Origin: Rhodospirillaceae bacterium UBA6219
Lineage (GTDB): Bacteria > Pseudomonadota > Alphaproteobacteria > Rhodospirillales > Magnetospirillaceae
Length of the DNA stretch: 64,000 nt
Direction: 5' to 3'
Assembly: GCA_002435715.1 (NCBI GenBank)
Contig: DISD01000002.1
Location: 22,994 to 86,993 of the forward strand
The notes under the pieces are model-generated. The model saw only the letters and a program-made list of their open reading frames with translations. It did not search any database and had not been told where the DNA came from. The translations under genes and the position numbers were made by a program. Below, piece after piece: positions 44,083 through 52,562 of the stretch (position 1 is its first letter; each line of letters opens with the position of its first letter).

Positions 44083-44101
44083 AACATCCCTCGCGGATGT
44101 T
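44083..44101 (+). promoter_or_regulatory. inverted repeat upstream of bacteriohemerythrin
   Basis: AACATCC-CTCGC-GGATGTT, perfect 7-bp arms, 69 bp before the hemerythrin start and 2 bp before CATAAT, a -10-like hexamer. No T tract, so an operator is more likely than a terminator for the preceding gene. Confidence 0.4.
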
Positions 44102-44169
44102 GCATAATCGTTCGCTATTGGCTATTCCCCTAGGACTGGTCACGCCAATGCCGAAAGTGTCGCCCGATC

Positions 44170-44577
44170 ATGCCCTTCATCCAATGGGACAAGTCTTTCA
44201 GCGTCGGAACTACCGCCTTGGATGCGGATCACCGGCGTTTGTTGGAAATCCTGAACCGAATTTACGAAGCCTGGCAGACCGACCCGTCCAAGATTGAACT
44301 GGACCAGTTGTTCGACGAGTTGCTGGATTACACCGACGGCCATTTCAATCGCGAGGAAAGCAAACTGGCGGCCCGCGATTACGAAGGCTTGGCGGCGCAC
44401 CACATCCAGCACGAACGCCTGCGCGAGACGGTCTTGGCCTTCCGGACCCGCCACTTGGCCGGCAACACCCCCGACGCCCTGACCGAGGACATGGCCAAGT
44501 TCCTGAGATCGTGGTTGATGGACCATATCCTGGGCGAAGACATGAAATACAAGCCGCTGTTCACCGGCCGCCCCTAA
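44170..44577 (+). CDS. bacteriohemerythrin
   Basis: 135 residues, single-domain. Di-iron ligands are all present in order: His21 in LDADHRRLLEILN, His58 and Glu62 in GHFNREESKL, His in AAHHIQHERL (two), and His/Asp in MDHILGEDMKYKP. It binds oxygen reversibly in the cytoplasm and is thought to deliver or sense oxygen in microaerophiles. A monocistronic unit by spacing; a palindrome upstream suggests regulation. Confidence 0.92.
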   Translation: MPFIQWDKSFSVGTTALDADHRRLLEILNRIYEAWQTDPSKIELDQLFDELLDYTDGHFNREESKLAARDYEGLAAHHIQHERLRETVLAFRTRHLAGNTPDALTEDMAKFLRSWLMDHILGEDMKYKPLFTGRP

Positions 44578-44586
44578 GCGGGGAGA

Positions 44587-44781
44587 TCATGACCGGCGCA
44601 GAGAATCGGCCAATTGCGAGGCCAGCCAGGTACATTCCAGCCGGTCGCCGCAGCGAACCATGCTGTCGCAAGACAGCACGTCGTCGATGATCCGGCGCAT
44701 GGCTGCCGAATCCCGGTTGGCGGTGACTTGGCCAACCCCCATCAACATCCCCAGACATCCGTTTTTGCCGCGATGGCCCAT
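44587..44781 (-). CDS. short protein of unknown function
   Basis: 64 residues, starting MGHRGKNGCLGMLMGVGQV and ending CTWLASQLADSLRRS; four cysteines. No family recognised. Support for being real: GGAG 8 bases before ATG 44781, G/C-biased third positions like true genes here, and no competing gene on the other strand. An upstream GTG 44790 is less likely. It is convergent with hemerythrin, with 9 bp between stops. The predicted structured element at 44914-44980 lies 132 bp upstream and could be in its leader. Confidence 0.45.
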   Translation of the reverse strand: MGHRGKNGCLGMLMGVGQVTANRDSAAMRRIIDDVLSCDSMVRCGDRLECTWLASQLADSLRRS

Positions 44782-44913
44782 GACCTTCACTCCATTATTG
44801 GATGCAGGCCCCTATTGTCATCATCGTCGGCGCCTCTGACCAGTGACACTTTGTGGCGTCAAAAAACGATCATGCGGCGCTTAACCGGAAATTGACCTTT
44901 GCTCAGGATTGGG

Positions 44914-44980
44914 GCGAAAGACCTTGGGGGCGCGGGCAACGCCGGAAAATGGGATGGGGTGATCCCGTAAGGTCTTTCGC
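44914..44980. other. predicted three-way-junction RNA element
   Basis: GCGAAAGACCTT (44914-44925) and AAGGTCTTTCGC (44969-44980) form a perfect 12-bp stem. Inside are two more hairpins: GGCG/CGCC (44929-44932, 44940-44943) and GGGAT/ATCCC (44951-44955, 44962-44966), giving a compact 67-nt three-way junction. It sits in a 273-bp gap without genes, after the MFS gene end and before the short minus-strand gene. It matches no riboswitch, SRP, 6S or tmRNA consensus I know. The transcribed strand is undetermined. Confidence 0.45.
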
Positions 44981-45054
44981 AGGCGGGATTTTAGTCGAAA
45001 ACCTTCCGGCCCCACCACTCCACTGCCGGGCGGGCCATGTGGCGGGGATTCGTC

Positions 45055-46293
45055 CTACCTGTTCCGCCAGTGCCGCCCCACCAGCGGCCCCATCCACGCC
45101 ATGGCGGCCAAGGACAGGACCAACGGAACGGCAAAGGCCATTTGATGGGCCTGGGCCGACCATCCCCCGTCAACCTTGGGCCACAGATTGACCACCACAC
45201 CCAGCCCCCATTGCAGCGCGAAGGCGGCGGCGAAGATGATCAGGTTCAAGGTGGTGGTGGCCCGCCCCGACATGGTGGTCGGCACCGATTGCGCCACCAC
45301 CACGTAACACAACGCGGTCGAGGCCCCGGCAAAGCCGAAACTGACCGCCAGCAGATCAGGCGCGCCCCTGAGCCCGAAAACCATGGCGGCCAAAGACGCC
45401 ACGTACCAGGCCATGCCGAACAGGGCGACGGTCAGGATGGGGACGCGAAAACGCGCCAACATGTCACTGAGCACCCCCCAGGACAGATAGCCCGCCGCCA
45501 TGCCGGCCGCCATCATCATCAACGCCCGGGCAATCCCCGCCCCGTCCAGACCGGCGACGTCGCGCAGCCACGGCCCGGCCCACAGCCCCTGGATGGCCAT
45601 GAACGAGCCCAAGGTCATGGCGGTGGCCGGCATGACCCGCAAGAAATCGGGATTGCGGCAGATGCCGACCACGTCGCGCAATTGCGCCACCACCGACCCA
45701 GAAGCGACTCCGGTGGATTTTTCCGGCACGGTGACGAACAGCACCACCGACATGGCCAGGGTCAAACCAGCCAGAATCCAGAAAATCCCCCGCCAATCCA
45801 TGACGCCCAGGGCCATTTGCACCGGTTGGGTGGCGGCGACCGCCCCCAAGCCGCCGGCGAACAGGATCACCCCGTTGACCACGGCCAGCCGGCGCGGCGG
45901 ATAGAATTGAACATTGGCCTTGATGGACGCCATCAGGCAGGCCGACACCCCCAACCCCACCAAGGCACGCCCCAGGATCAGGGTACCCGCCTGTTCGGCC
46001 ACGGCGAACAAGGCCGCGCCAAGGGCGGCGAAAACCAGCAGACCGGCTTCGACACGGCGCGGGCCATAGCGGTCCAGCAGCAAGCCCAAGGGCAGTTGGA
46101 ACGACCCGAAGGCCAGCAGGTACATGCCGGTCATCAGCCCCAAGGCCCCGGCATCCAAGGCGATGTCGGCGGCGATGTTGGGCGCCAGCACGGCGTTCAC
46201 CGTGCGATACAGGTAAGACAGGAAATAGCCGCCCGAAAAAGGAAGCAACACCCGCAGGGCCAAAAATATGGCGGAATTCGTTCCGGTATTCAT
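45055..46293 (-). CDS. major facilitator superfamily transporter
   Basis: 412 residues, twelve predicted membrane helices. The MFS signature between helices 2 and 3 is LPLGLLLDRYGPRRVEAG; helix 1 contains FLSYLYRTVNAVLAP, and IKANVQFYPPRRLAVVNGVI matches the nitrate/phthalate-type porter groups. The substrate is unknown. No ribosome binding site is visible; the expected position is filled by a perfect 11-bp hairpin 5 nt before the ATG. It is transcribed in the same direction as rnj, 57 bp after its end, so it may be the distal gene of the nuo-birA-coaX-rnj run. Confidence 0.85.
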   Translation of the reverse strand: MNTGTNSAIFLALRVLLPFSGGYFLSYLYRTVNAVLAPNIAADIALDAGALGLMTGMYLLAFGSFQLPLGLLLDRYGPRRVEAGLLVFAALGAALFAVAEQAGTLILGRALVGLGVSACLMASIKANVQFYPPRRLAVVNGVILFAGGLGAVAATQPVQMALGVMDWRGIFWILAGLTLAMSVVLFVTVPEKSTGVASGSVVAQLRDVVGICRNPDFLRVMPATAMTLGSFMAIQGLWAGPWLRDVAGLDGAGIARALMMMAAGMAAGYLSWGVLSDMLARFRVPILTVALFGMAWYVASLAAMVFGLRGAPDLLAVSFGFAGASTALCYVVVAQSVPTTMSGRATTTLNLIIFAAAFALQWGLGVVVNLWPKVDGGWSAQAHQMAFAVPLVLSLAAMAWMGPLVGRHWRNR

Positions 46294-46298
46294 AATGC

Positions 46299-46326
46299 GA
46301 CCATGGCGGGTCGCGCCGCCATGGTC
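46299..46326 (-). promoter_or_regulatory. perfect 11-bp hairpin directly before the MFS start codon
   Basis: GACCATGGCGG-GTCGCG-CCGCCATGGTC. In the minus-strand message it ends 5 nt before the MFS ATG and starts 25 nt after the rnj stop. It contains CCATGG in both arms. It could be a terminator-like barrier, an operator or a translational control element; there is no T tract. Confidence 0.45.
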
Positions 46327-46350
46327 AATCCTACCTTCGGTGGGCGTGCC

Positions 46351-48024
46351 CTAGACCCGAACCAGATGCACCGTGGTGATGGGTTTGTGGTTCAGCATAT
46401 TTTTCAATTCACGGCGCACGGCGCGACGCACGGCTTCCGCCGCCACCTCGTCATCCTGACGGGCCTTCAGCGGCAATTCCTCGAAGGCTTCGCGGGCGGC
46501 GTCCACCACCACCTCGTGTTCCTCGGCGAAATGCTCGGCATCCAGCAGGCCCAAGGCGGTGACCTGCGGCTCGCCCAACAGCTTGCCCTTGCGGTCGGTG
46601 ACGATGGTGCAGACGCACGACCCGTTGAACACCATGCGACGGCGGTCACGCAGCACCGCCGAATCCAGACGTACCAGACGCGGTCCGCCTTCCAGCGCCT
46701 GACCATCAACGGCCAGTCGGCCGGTGGGGACATGGTCCACCACTTCCGCCGCCCCCGGGGCCAGACGCACCATGGCGCCGTTTTCGATGGCCAGGGTCTG
46801 GGGCACCCCACACGACTGGGCCAAAGCGCAGTGTTCCTTGACGTGGCGGGCCTCGCCATGCACCGGAAGGGCGATGCGCGGGCGGACATATTGATACATG
46901 GCCTGCATTTCGTCGCGGGCCGGATGGCCCGAAACATGGATGTGTTCGTCGCGGTCGGTGATCACCTCGACGCCCATGCGCACCAGGTCGTTCTGCAAGC
47001 GGTAAATGGGCTTTTCGTTGCCGGGAATGATGCGCGAGGAAAACAGCACCACGTCGCCCTTGGACAGCTTCACCGCCGGATGGTCGCCGGCGGCGATGCG
47101 GGCCAAAGCCGCCCGTGCCTCGCCCTGGCTGCCGGTGCACAGGAACACCACCTTGTCGGCGGGCAGATGGGCGGCGTCGCGGTCGTTCAGGAACGGCGCG
47201 ATGTCTTTGAGGTAGCCCAGATCACGGGCCGCCTTTTCGATCCGCCACAACGAGCGGCCGACCAGGGCCACCGAACGGCCGTTGGCCTCGGCCGCCAAGG
47301 CGACGCTTTCCAGGCGCGCCACGTTGGTGGCGAAGCACGAGATGGCGATGCGGCCGGTAAAGCGTGACAGCAAGCCGATCAGATTGGCCCGCACATCCGC
47401 TTCCGATCCCGAATGGCCACGGGTGAAGACATTGGTGGAATCGCCCACCATGGCCAGGACGCCCTCATTGCCGATGCGGCGCAAGGATTCGGTGTCGGCG
47501 GGACCGCTGATCAACGGATCGGGGTCGAACTTCCAGTCGCCGGTGTGCAAGACCGTGCCGGCCTTGGTGCGGATGACCAGGGAATTGGGTTCGGGAATGG
47601 AATGGGTCAGCCCGATCATTTCCACGTTGAAGGGGCCGACATCGAATTTCTGCCCCGGCACCACAATATGGATAGGGACTTCGCGCTGCAGCCCCACTTC
47701 GTGCAGCTTGTTCATCAAGATGGCGGCGGCGAACGGGCTGGCATAAACCGGGCAGCGCAGCTTTTGCCAGATATAATGCACCGCCCCCACATGGTCTTCG
47801 TGACCATGGGTGATGACGATGCCGGCCAGACGGTCGGCCTGCTCCTCGATCCAAGCCGGATCGGCCATCACCACGTCGATCATCGGCATGGTGTCGTCGC
47901 CGAAGGTGACGCCGCAATCGACCATCAGCCATTTGCCGGCATGGCCGTACAAGTTCATGTTCATGCCGATTTCGCCGGCCCCGCCGAGCGGCAGGAAGAA
48001 CAATTCGTCCTTGCCCGGAATCAT
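46351..48024 (-). CDS. rnj: ribonuclease J
   Basis: 557 residues. It is a metallo-beta-lactamase/beta-CASP nuclease that matures and degrades RNA with 5'-exo and endo activity. The zinc motif HGHEDHVGAVHYIW, a second His in TGDWKFD, the beta-CASP region (CFATNVARLESVALAAEANG, TGSQGEARAAL) and HVSGHPARDEMQ are all present. The C-terminal domain is about 450-557. The start MIPGKDELFFLPLGGAGEIG overlaps the coaX stop by 4 bp. The placement after nuoN-birA-coaX is the common alphaproteobacterial order. Confidence 0.92.
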   Translation of the reverse strand: MIPGKDELFFLPLGGAGEIGMNMNLYGHAGKWLMVDCGVTFGDDTMPMIDVVMADPAWIEEQADRLAGIVITHGHEDHVGAVHYIWQKLRCPVYASPFAAAILMNKLHEVGLQREVPIHIVVPGQKFDVGPFNVEMIGLTHSIPEPNSLVIRTKAGTVLHTGDWKFDPDPLISGPADTESLRRIGNEGVLAMVGDSTNVFTRGHSGSEADVRANLIGLLSRFTGRIAISCFATNVARLESVALAAEANGRSVALVGRSLWRIEKAARDLGYLKDIAPFLNDRDAAHLPADKVVFLCTGSQGEARAALARIAAGDHPAVKLSKGDVVLFSSRIIPGNEKPIYRLQNDLVRMGVEVITDRDEHIHVSGHPARDEMQAMYQYVRPRIALPVHGEARHVKEHCALAQSCGVPQTLAIENGAMVRLAPGAAEVVDHVPTGRLAVDGQALEGGPRLVRLDSAVLRDRRRMVFNGSCVCTIVTDRKGKLLGEPQVTALGLLDAEHFAEEHEVVVDAAREAFEELPLKARQDDEVAAEAVRRAVRRELKNMLNHKPITTVHLVRV

Positions 48025-48800
48025 GCCCGCACCGGCGAGTTGCGACGGTGGATTTCCAACAGGCCGCGCAAGGTCAGGTCCGAGGCCAATTCGTTGATCA
48101 CCGGAGTCGATTCGGCGAACAAAGGCGCCAGTCCACCGGTGGCCACCACCAGCATCTTGGACCCGAATTCTTCTTCCATACGGCCAATCAACCCTTCGAT
48201 CAAACCCACATACCCCCAGAAGATACCCGACATCATGGCCGGAACCGTTGCCTTGCCGATCACCTGCTTGGGCCGTCCGATGGCGACGCGCGGCAGTTTG
48301 GCGGCGGCCATGTGCAGCGCCTCCAGCGACAGGTTGATCCCGGGCGCGATGGCGCCGCCACAATAATTCCCCTCTTGGTCCACCACGTCGAAAGTGGTCG
48401 CCGTGCCGAAATCGATGACGATCAACGGCCCTTGATAGAATTTATGCGCCGCCACGGCGTTGACCAGACGGTCGGCGCCCACTTCCTCGGGGCGGTCCAA
48501 CAGGATCTTGATGCCCAATTGCACGCTTTCGTCCCCCACCACCCGGGGCTCGCAACCGAAATAGCGGCGGCACAAGGTCTTCAGGTTGAAGACGATGGCC
48601 GGCACCACCGAAGCGATGATCACCGCCGAAATGTCCTCGCGGTGCAGGTTCTCGGTGGTCAGCAATTGCATCAGCCACACGCCCAATTCGTCGGCGGTGC
48701 GGTCGGTGTGGGTGGACGCACGCCACTCGCCGCGCACTTGTTCGCCGTCGAAAACGGCGAAGACGATGTTGGTGTTGCCGGCGTCAATGGCCAGAAGCAT
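48021..48800 (-). CDS. coaX: type III pantothenate kinase
   Basis: 259 residues. It phosphorylates pantothenate, the first step of coenzyme A synthesis. The ASKHA-fold motifs are LLAIDAGNTNIVFAVFDGE (phosphate 1), GADRLVNAVAAHKFYQGPLI, then VIDFGTATTFDVVDQEGNYC and GGAIAPGINLSLEALHMAAA, all diagnostic of CoaX. It is 14 bp after birA and coupled to rnj. Confidence 0.93.
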   Translation of the reverse strand: MLLAIDAGNTNIVFAVFDGEQVRGEWRASTHTDRTADELGVWLMQLLTTENLHREDISAVIIASVVPAIVFNLKTLCRRYFGCEPRVVGDESVQLGIKILLDRPEEVGADRLVNAVAAHKFYQGPLIVIDFGTATTFDVVDQEGNYCGGAIAPGINLSLEALHMAAAKLPRVAIGRPKQVIGKATVPAMMSGIFWGYVGLIEGLIGRMEEEFGSKMLVVATGGLAPLFAESTPVINELASDLTLRGLLEIHRRNSPVRA

Positions 48801-48814
48801 GGCGGGCCTCCAGG

Positions 48815-49561
48815 TTAGCGGGCATCGGGGAAAAACACGTCCCCGGCCAGAATACGACGGACACCCGACGCGCCTTGATCCAAAAGCAGGGCGCCTTCGT
48901 CGTCAAGCCCGGCGAAAGTACCGGTCAGGGTGTCATGTTCCAAACGGACAACAGTGGGTTGGCCCAAACCCCGGGCACAACCCAGCCAGGCGGCACGGAT
49001 CGGGGCGAAACCGGTTTGCCGCCAAGCATCCAGCAAGGGATGGAAATGGCGGCAAAACGCCTCCAGCACCGCCCCTGCCCCCCCCTCATAGCCATGATCG
49101 GCCAACGAACAGGCGGCGTGGTTCAAGCCTTCCGGTGGCGGTGCCGCCACCACGTTGACCCCGATGCCCAGAACCAACCAGTGGGGACCGGCCGATTCCA
49201 GCAACATGCCACAGCATTTGCGCCCCGAGGCCAGCACGTCATTGGGCCATTTGGCCTGGAATTCCGGTCCCGGAACCAATTCCCCCAGCGCGGCCACCAA
49301 GGCGCTGGCGGCGGCGAAACCCAATTGGGCGGCATGGTGCAGCGAATCGACGCGGATCAGCCATGACGCATGCAGATTGCCGGCAGGACTGACCCAGGCG
49401 CGACCACGACGGCCACGTCCGGCATTTTGGGTGGTGGCGGCGACCACAAGCAAATCGGCGGCCGTCTCGCTTTGGGACAGCCGCCGAGCTTCGTCGTTGG
49501 TGCTGCCGGCGTCATCCAGGCTGATCAGCTTGAATGGCGCCGGCAGGTTTGCCGAAATCAT
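48815..49561 (-). CDS. birA: biotin--[acetyl-CoA-carboxylase] ligase
   Basis: 248 residues. It attaches biotin to the carboxyl carrier protein. Motifs: AGSTNDEARRL, TQNAGRGRRGRAWVSPAGNL (biotinyl-AMP loop GRGRRGR) and KWPNDVLASGRKCCGMLLES. There is no N-terminal helix-turn-helix, so it is a ligase only, not a repressor of biotin genes. ATG 49561 shares one base with the nuoN stop (TGATG), placing it at the end of the nuo transcript; GTG 49564 is an alternative. Confidence 0.92.
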   Translation of the reverse strand: MISANLPAPFKLISLDDAGSTNDEARRLSQSETAADLLVVAATTQNAGRGRRGRAWVSPAGNLHASWLIRVDSLHHAAQLGFAAASALVAALGELVPGPEFQAKWPNDVLASGRKCCGMLLESAGPHWLVLGIGVNVVAAPPPEGLNHAACSLADHGYEGGAGAVLEAFCRHFHPLLDAWRQTGFAPIRAAWLGCARGLGQPTVVRLEHDTLTGTFAGLDDEGALLLDQGASGVRRILAGDVFFPDAR

Positions 49562-51021
49562 CACCCCGCGACCGGGAACAACACCGCGGCGGCAGCCTTG
49601 GCGCTGGTCAACAGCGGACCGGGAACGACGACGAAAACGATGTTGATCACGGTCGCCGCCGCCATCACCAGGCCCAGGGCCTTGCTGCTGGCGCGGTCGA
49701 AGCTTTCCGCGGCTTCATCGAAATACATCACCTTGATGATGCGCAGGTAGTAATAGGCCGACACCACGCTGGTCAGCACACCGATAATGGCCAAGGTGTA
49801 AAGGCCGGCATCGACCGCCGCCTTGAACACATAGAACTTACCGATGAAGCCGGCCATGGGCGGAATACCGGCCATGGAGAACATCAGCACCGCCATGGCG
49901 GCCGCCATGGCCGGGTTGGTCTTGCCCAGGCCCGCCAGATCGTCGATGCCTTCCATCAGACGGCCCTTCTGACGCATGGACAAGATGACGGCGAAGACGC
50001 CCACATTCATGGTCAGGTAGATGCCCAGATAGACCAGCACGGCCTGGACGCCGTCGGCGGTGCCGGCGGCGACGCCGGTCAGCATGAAGCCCACATGGCC
50101 GATGGACGAATAAGCCATCAGACGCTTGATGTTGGACTGCGCGATGGCGGCGAAGGCGCCGACGAACATGGAGCCCAAGGCGATCAGCACGATGATCTGA
50201 CGCCATTGTTCGGTCATCTCGCCGAACGGACCGGTCATGACCCGCACCAGAAGCGCCATGGCGGCGATCTTGGGGGCAACGGCGAAGAACGAGGTCACCG
50301 GGGTCGGCGCACCTTCATAGACGTCGGGGGTCCACATGTGGAACGGTGCCGCCGAGATCTTGAAGGCCAGACCGGCCAGCACGAAGACCAGACCGGCGAC
50401 GAAGCCCAGATGCGGGTGCGCCCCATGTTCGCCGCCGAAAATCTTGGCCAGGCCGTCGAACGACGTGGTGCCCGAGAAGCCATAGACCAGCGACACGCCG
50501 TACAGCAGCATGCCGGAAGCCAGCGAACCCAGCACGAAGTACTTCAGGCCCGATTCGGTGGCCTTGGTGCTGTCGCGATGGAAAGCCGCCAGAACATACA
50601 GCGACAGCGACTGGGTTTCGAGACCCAGATACAGCGACAGGAAGTCGTTGGCCGACACCATCATCATCATGCCCACAGTGGCGAGCAGGATCAGGATGGG
50701 ATATTCGAAGCGGCCCAACTTTTCCTTGTCCAAATAGTTGAGCGACATCACCAAGGCGATGGTCGAAGCGGCCAGGATGGCCACCTTGGCGAACACCGCG
50801 AAGGGATCCAGCACGAACAGGCCGCCGAAGGTCAGCAGCCGTTCAGAGCCGCCCACCGCCCAGGTCAGCAGCATGGCCACCAGCAGGGCCACCACCGCCA
50901 GCGAGGTGGTGGACGCGGTGCCGTCTCCCTTGCGGAAGACGCCCAGCATCAGCAGCCCCATGGCCGCCAGGACGACCAGCAGCTCCGGCAGGACCGGCAT
51001 GAGGTCGAAAGTCTCGGTCAT
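49561..51021 (-). CDS. nuoN: NADH-quinone oxidoreductase subunit N
   Basis: 486 residues, about fourteen membrane helices. It is an antiporter-like proton-pumping subunit of complex I. Characteristic are ANDFLSLYLGLETQSLSLYV, PFHMWTPDVYEGAPTPVTSF and NIKRLMAYSSIGHVGFMLTG with the conserved lysines. ATG 51021 is preferred to TTG 51027 for GGGGG spacing. It is the last nuo gene. Confidence 0.95.
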   Translation of the reverse strand: MTETFDLMPVLPELLVVLAAMGLLMLGVFRKGDGTASTTSLAVVALLVAMLLTWAVGGSERLLTFGGLFVLDPFAVFAKVAILAASTIALVMSLNYLDKEKLGRFEYPILILLATVGMMMMVSANDFLSLYLGLETQSLSLYVLAAFHRDSTKATESGLKYFVLGSLASGMLLYGVSLVYGFSGTTSFDGLAKIFGGEHGAHPHLGFVAGLVFVLAGLAFKISAAPFHMWTPDVYEGAPTPVTSFFAVAPKIAAMALLVRVMTGPFGEMTEQWRQIIVLIALGSMFVGAFAAIAQSNIKRLMAYSSIGHVGFMLTGVAAGTADGVQAVLVYLGIYLTMNVGVFAVILSMRQKGRLMEGIDDLAGLGKTNPAMAAAMAVLMFSMAGIPPMAGFIGKFYVFKAAVDAGLYTLAIIGVLTSVVSAYYYLRIIKVMYFDEAAESFDRASSKALGLVMAAATVINIVFVVVPGPLLTSAKAAAAVLFPVAG

Positions 51022-51033
51022 CTCCAATCCCCC

Positions 51034-52548
51034 TTAACGAGCCGCGACGGAAAGCGTTTCGGCGGCGGCACGCGCCAGTTCGTAATTGTCGATCAACTTG
51101 GCCACCGAAGCATGCATCGGCTCCAGGAAGGTGATCGGATACACACCCATCCAGATGACGACGACGATCAGCGGCGCGAACATCAGGGCTTCACGCGGGC
51201 TGAGGTCGAGGATCGACTTCAGGTCGTCGCGGGTCAGGCGGCCGAACACCACCCGGCGATACAGGTACAACGCGTAGCAAGCCCCCAGGACCAGACCGGT
51301 GGCGGCGAACAAAGCCACCCAGGTGTTGGTCTGGAACACGCCCAGCAGCACCAGGAACTCGCCGACGAAACCGCCGGTGCCCGGCAGACCGACCGAGGCC
51401 ATGGTCATGAACATGAACACCAGGGCATATTTGGGCATACGCTCGGCCAAACCACCGTAACGGGCGATTTCACGGGTGTGCATGCGGTCGTAGACCACCC
51501 CCACGCACAGGAACAGCGCACCCGACACCACGCCGTGCGACAGCATCTGGTACAAAGCGCCTTCGACGCCCTGGGTGGTCATCGAGAAGATGCCGATGGT
51601 CACGTAACCCATGTGGGCGATCGACGAATAGGCGATCAGCTTCTTCATGTCCTCTTGAACCAGCGCCACCAGCGAGGTGTAGATCAACGCGACGATGGAC
51701 AGCGTATAGATCAAGGGGGTGAAGTATTCGGTGGCATACGGGAACATGGGCACCGAGAAGCGGATGAAACCATAGGCCCCCATCTTCAGCAGCACACCGG
51801 CCAGGATCACCGAACCGGCGGTCGGCGCTTCCACGTGGGCGTCGGGCAACCAGGTGTGCACCGGCCACATGGGAACCTTCACCGCGAAGGACGCGAAGAA
51901 AGCCAGCCACAGCCACAGCTGCATGCCCTGCGGGAAGGAATGCGCCATCAAGGTCGGGATATCGGTGGTGTTGGCGTTGAAATACATGGCCAGCATGGCG
52001 ACCAGCATCAGCACCGAACCCAACAGGGTGTACAGGAACAACTTGTAGGCGGCATAGACGCGACGCGCCCCACCCCACACGCCGATGATGATGAACATGG
52101 GCAGCAACACGCCTTCGAAGAAGACGTAGAACAGGACCATGTCGAGCGCGCAGAACATGCCCACCATCATGGTTTCCAGCACCAGGAAGGCGACCATGTA
52201 TTCCTTGACCCGGGTCTCCACCGCGCCGATGGACGACAGGATGCAGATGGGGGTCAGGAAGGTGGACAGCAGGACGAACCACACCGAGATACCGTCGACG
52301 CCCATGGAATAGGAAATCACGGTACCGGGCAGCCAGACGGCGCTTTCCTTCAGCTGGAACTCAGCCGAAGCGCCATCGAAATAGCCCAGGATGAACAGCG
52401 ATACGACGAAGGTCGCCACCGAGGTGAGAAGCGCCACGTTGCGGGCATTGCGCGCCACAACTTGGGCTTCGCCGCGGATCGCCAGGATGAACAACGCACC
52501 TACCAGCGGCAGGAACGTCGTCAACGAGAGCAGAGGCCAGTCGGTCAT
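51034..52548 (-). CDS. nuoM: NADH-quinone oxidoreductase subunit M
   Basis: 504 residues, fourteen membrane helices. Antiporter-like subunit; motifs MVLFYVFFEGVLLPMFIIIG (conserved Glu), PMWPVHTWLPDAHVEAPTAG and MKKLIAYSSIAHMGYVTIGI. It pumps protons next to NuoL and NuoN in the membrane arm. It is 12 bp before nuoN and 14 bp after nuoL. Confidence 0.95.
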   Translation of the reverse strand: MTDWPLLSLTTFLPLVGALFILAIRGEAQVVARNARNVALLTSVATFVVSLFILGYFDGASAEFQLKESAVWLPGTVISYSMGVDGISVWFVLLSTFLTPICILSSIGAVETRVKEYMVAFLVLETMMVGMFCALDMVLFYVFFEGVLLPMFIIIGVWGGARRVYAAYKLFLYTLLGSVLMLVAMLAMYFNANTTDIPTLMAHSFPQGMQLWLWLAFFASFAVKVPMWPVHTWLPDAHVEAPTAGSVILAGVLLKMGAYGFIRFSVPMFPYATEYFTPLIYTLSIVALIYTSLVALVQEDMKKLIAYSSIAHMGYVTIGIFSMTTQGVEGALYQMLSHGVVSGALFLCVGVVYDRMHTREIARYGGLAERMPKYALVFMFMTMASVGLPGTGGFVGEFLVLLGVFQTNTWVALFAATGLVLGACYALYLYRRVVFGRLTRDDLKSILDLSPREALMFAPLIVVVIWMGVYPITFLEPMHASVAKLIDNYELARAAAETLSVAAR

Positions 52549-52562
52549 TGTCTTCCCCAGAC

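Noticed and set aside
44911..45017. GGGGC at 44911-44915 can pair with GCCCC followed by ACCA at 45009-45017, like a tRNA or tmRNA acceptor end
   Set aside because: No T-arm with the TTCRANY loop on that strand, no D or anticodon arm, and no tag reading frame. The spacing fits neither tRNA nor the two-piece alphaproteobacterial tmRNA.
45037..47367. 776-codon plus-strand open frame opposite the MFS and RNase J genes
   Set aside because: Same low-complexity His/Gln/Gly composition; antisense shadow of two recognised genes.
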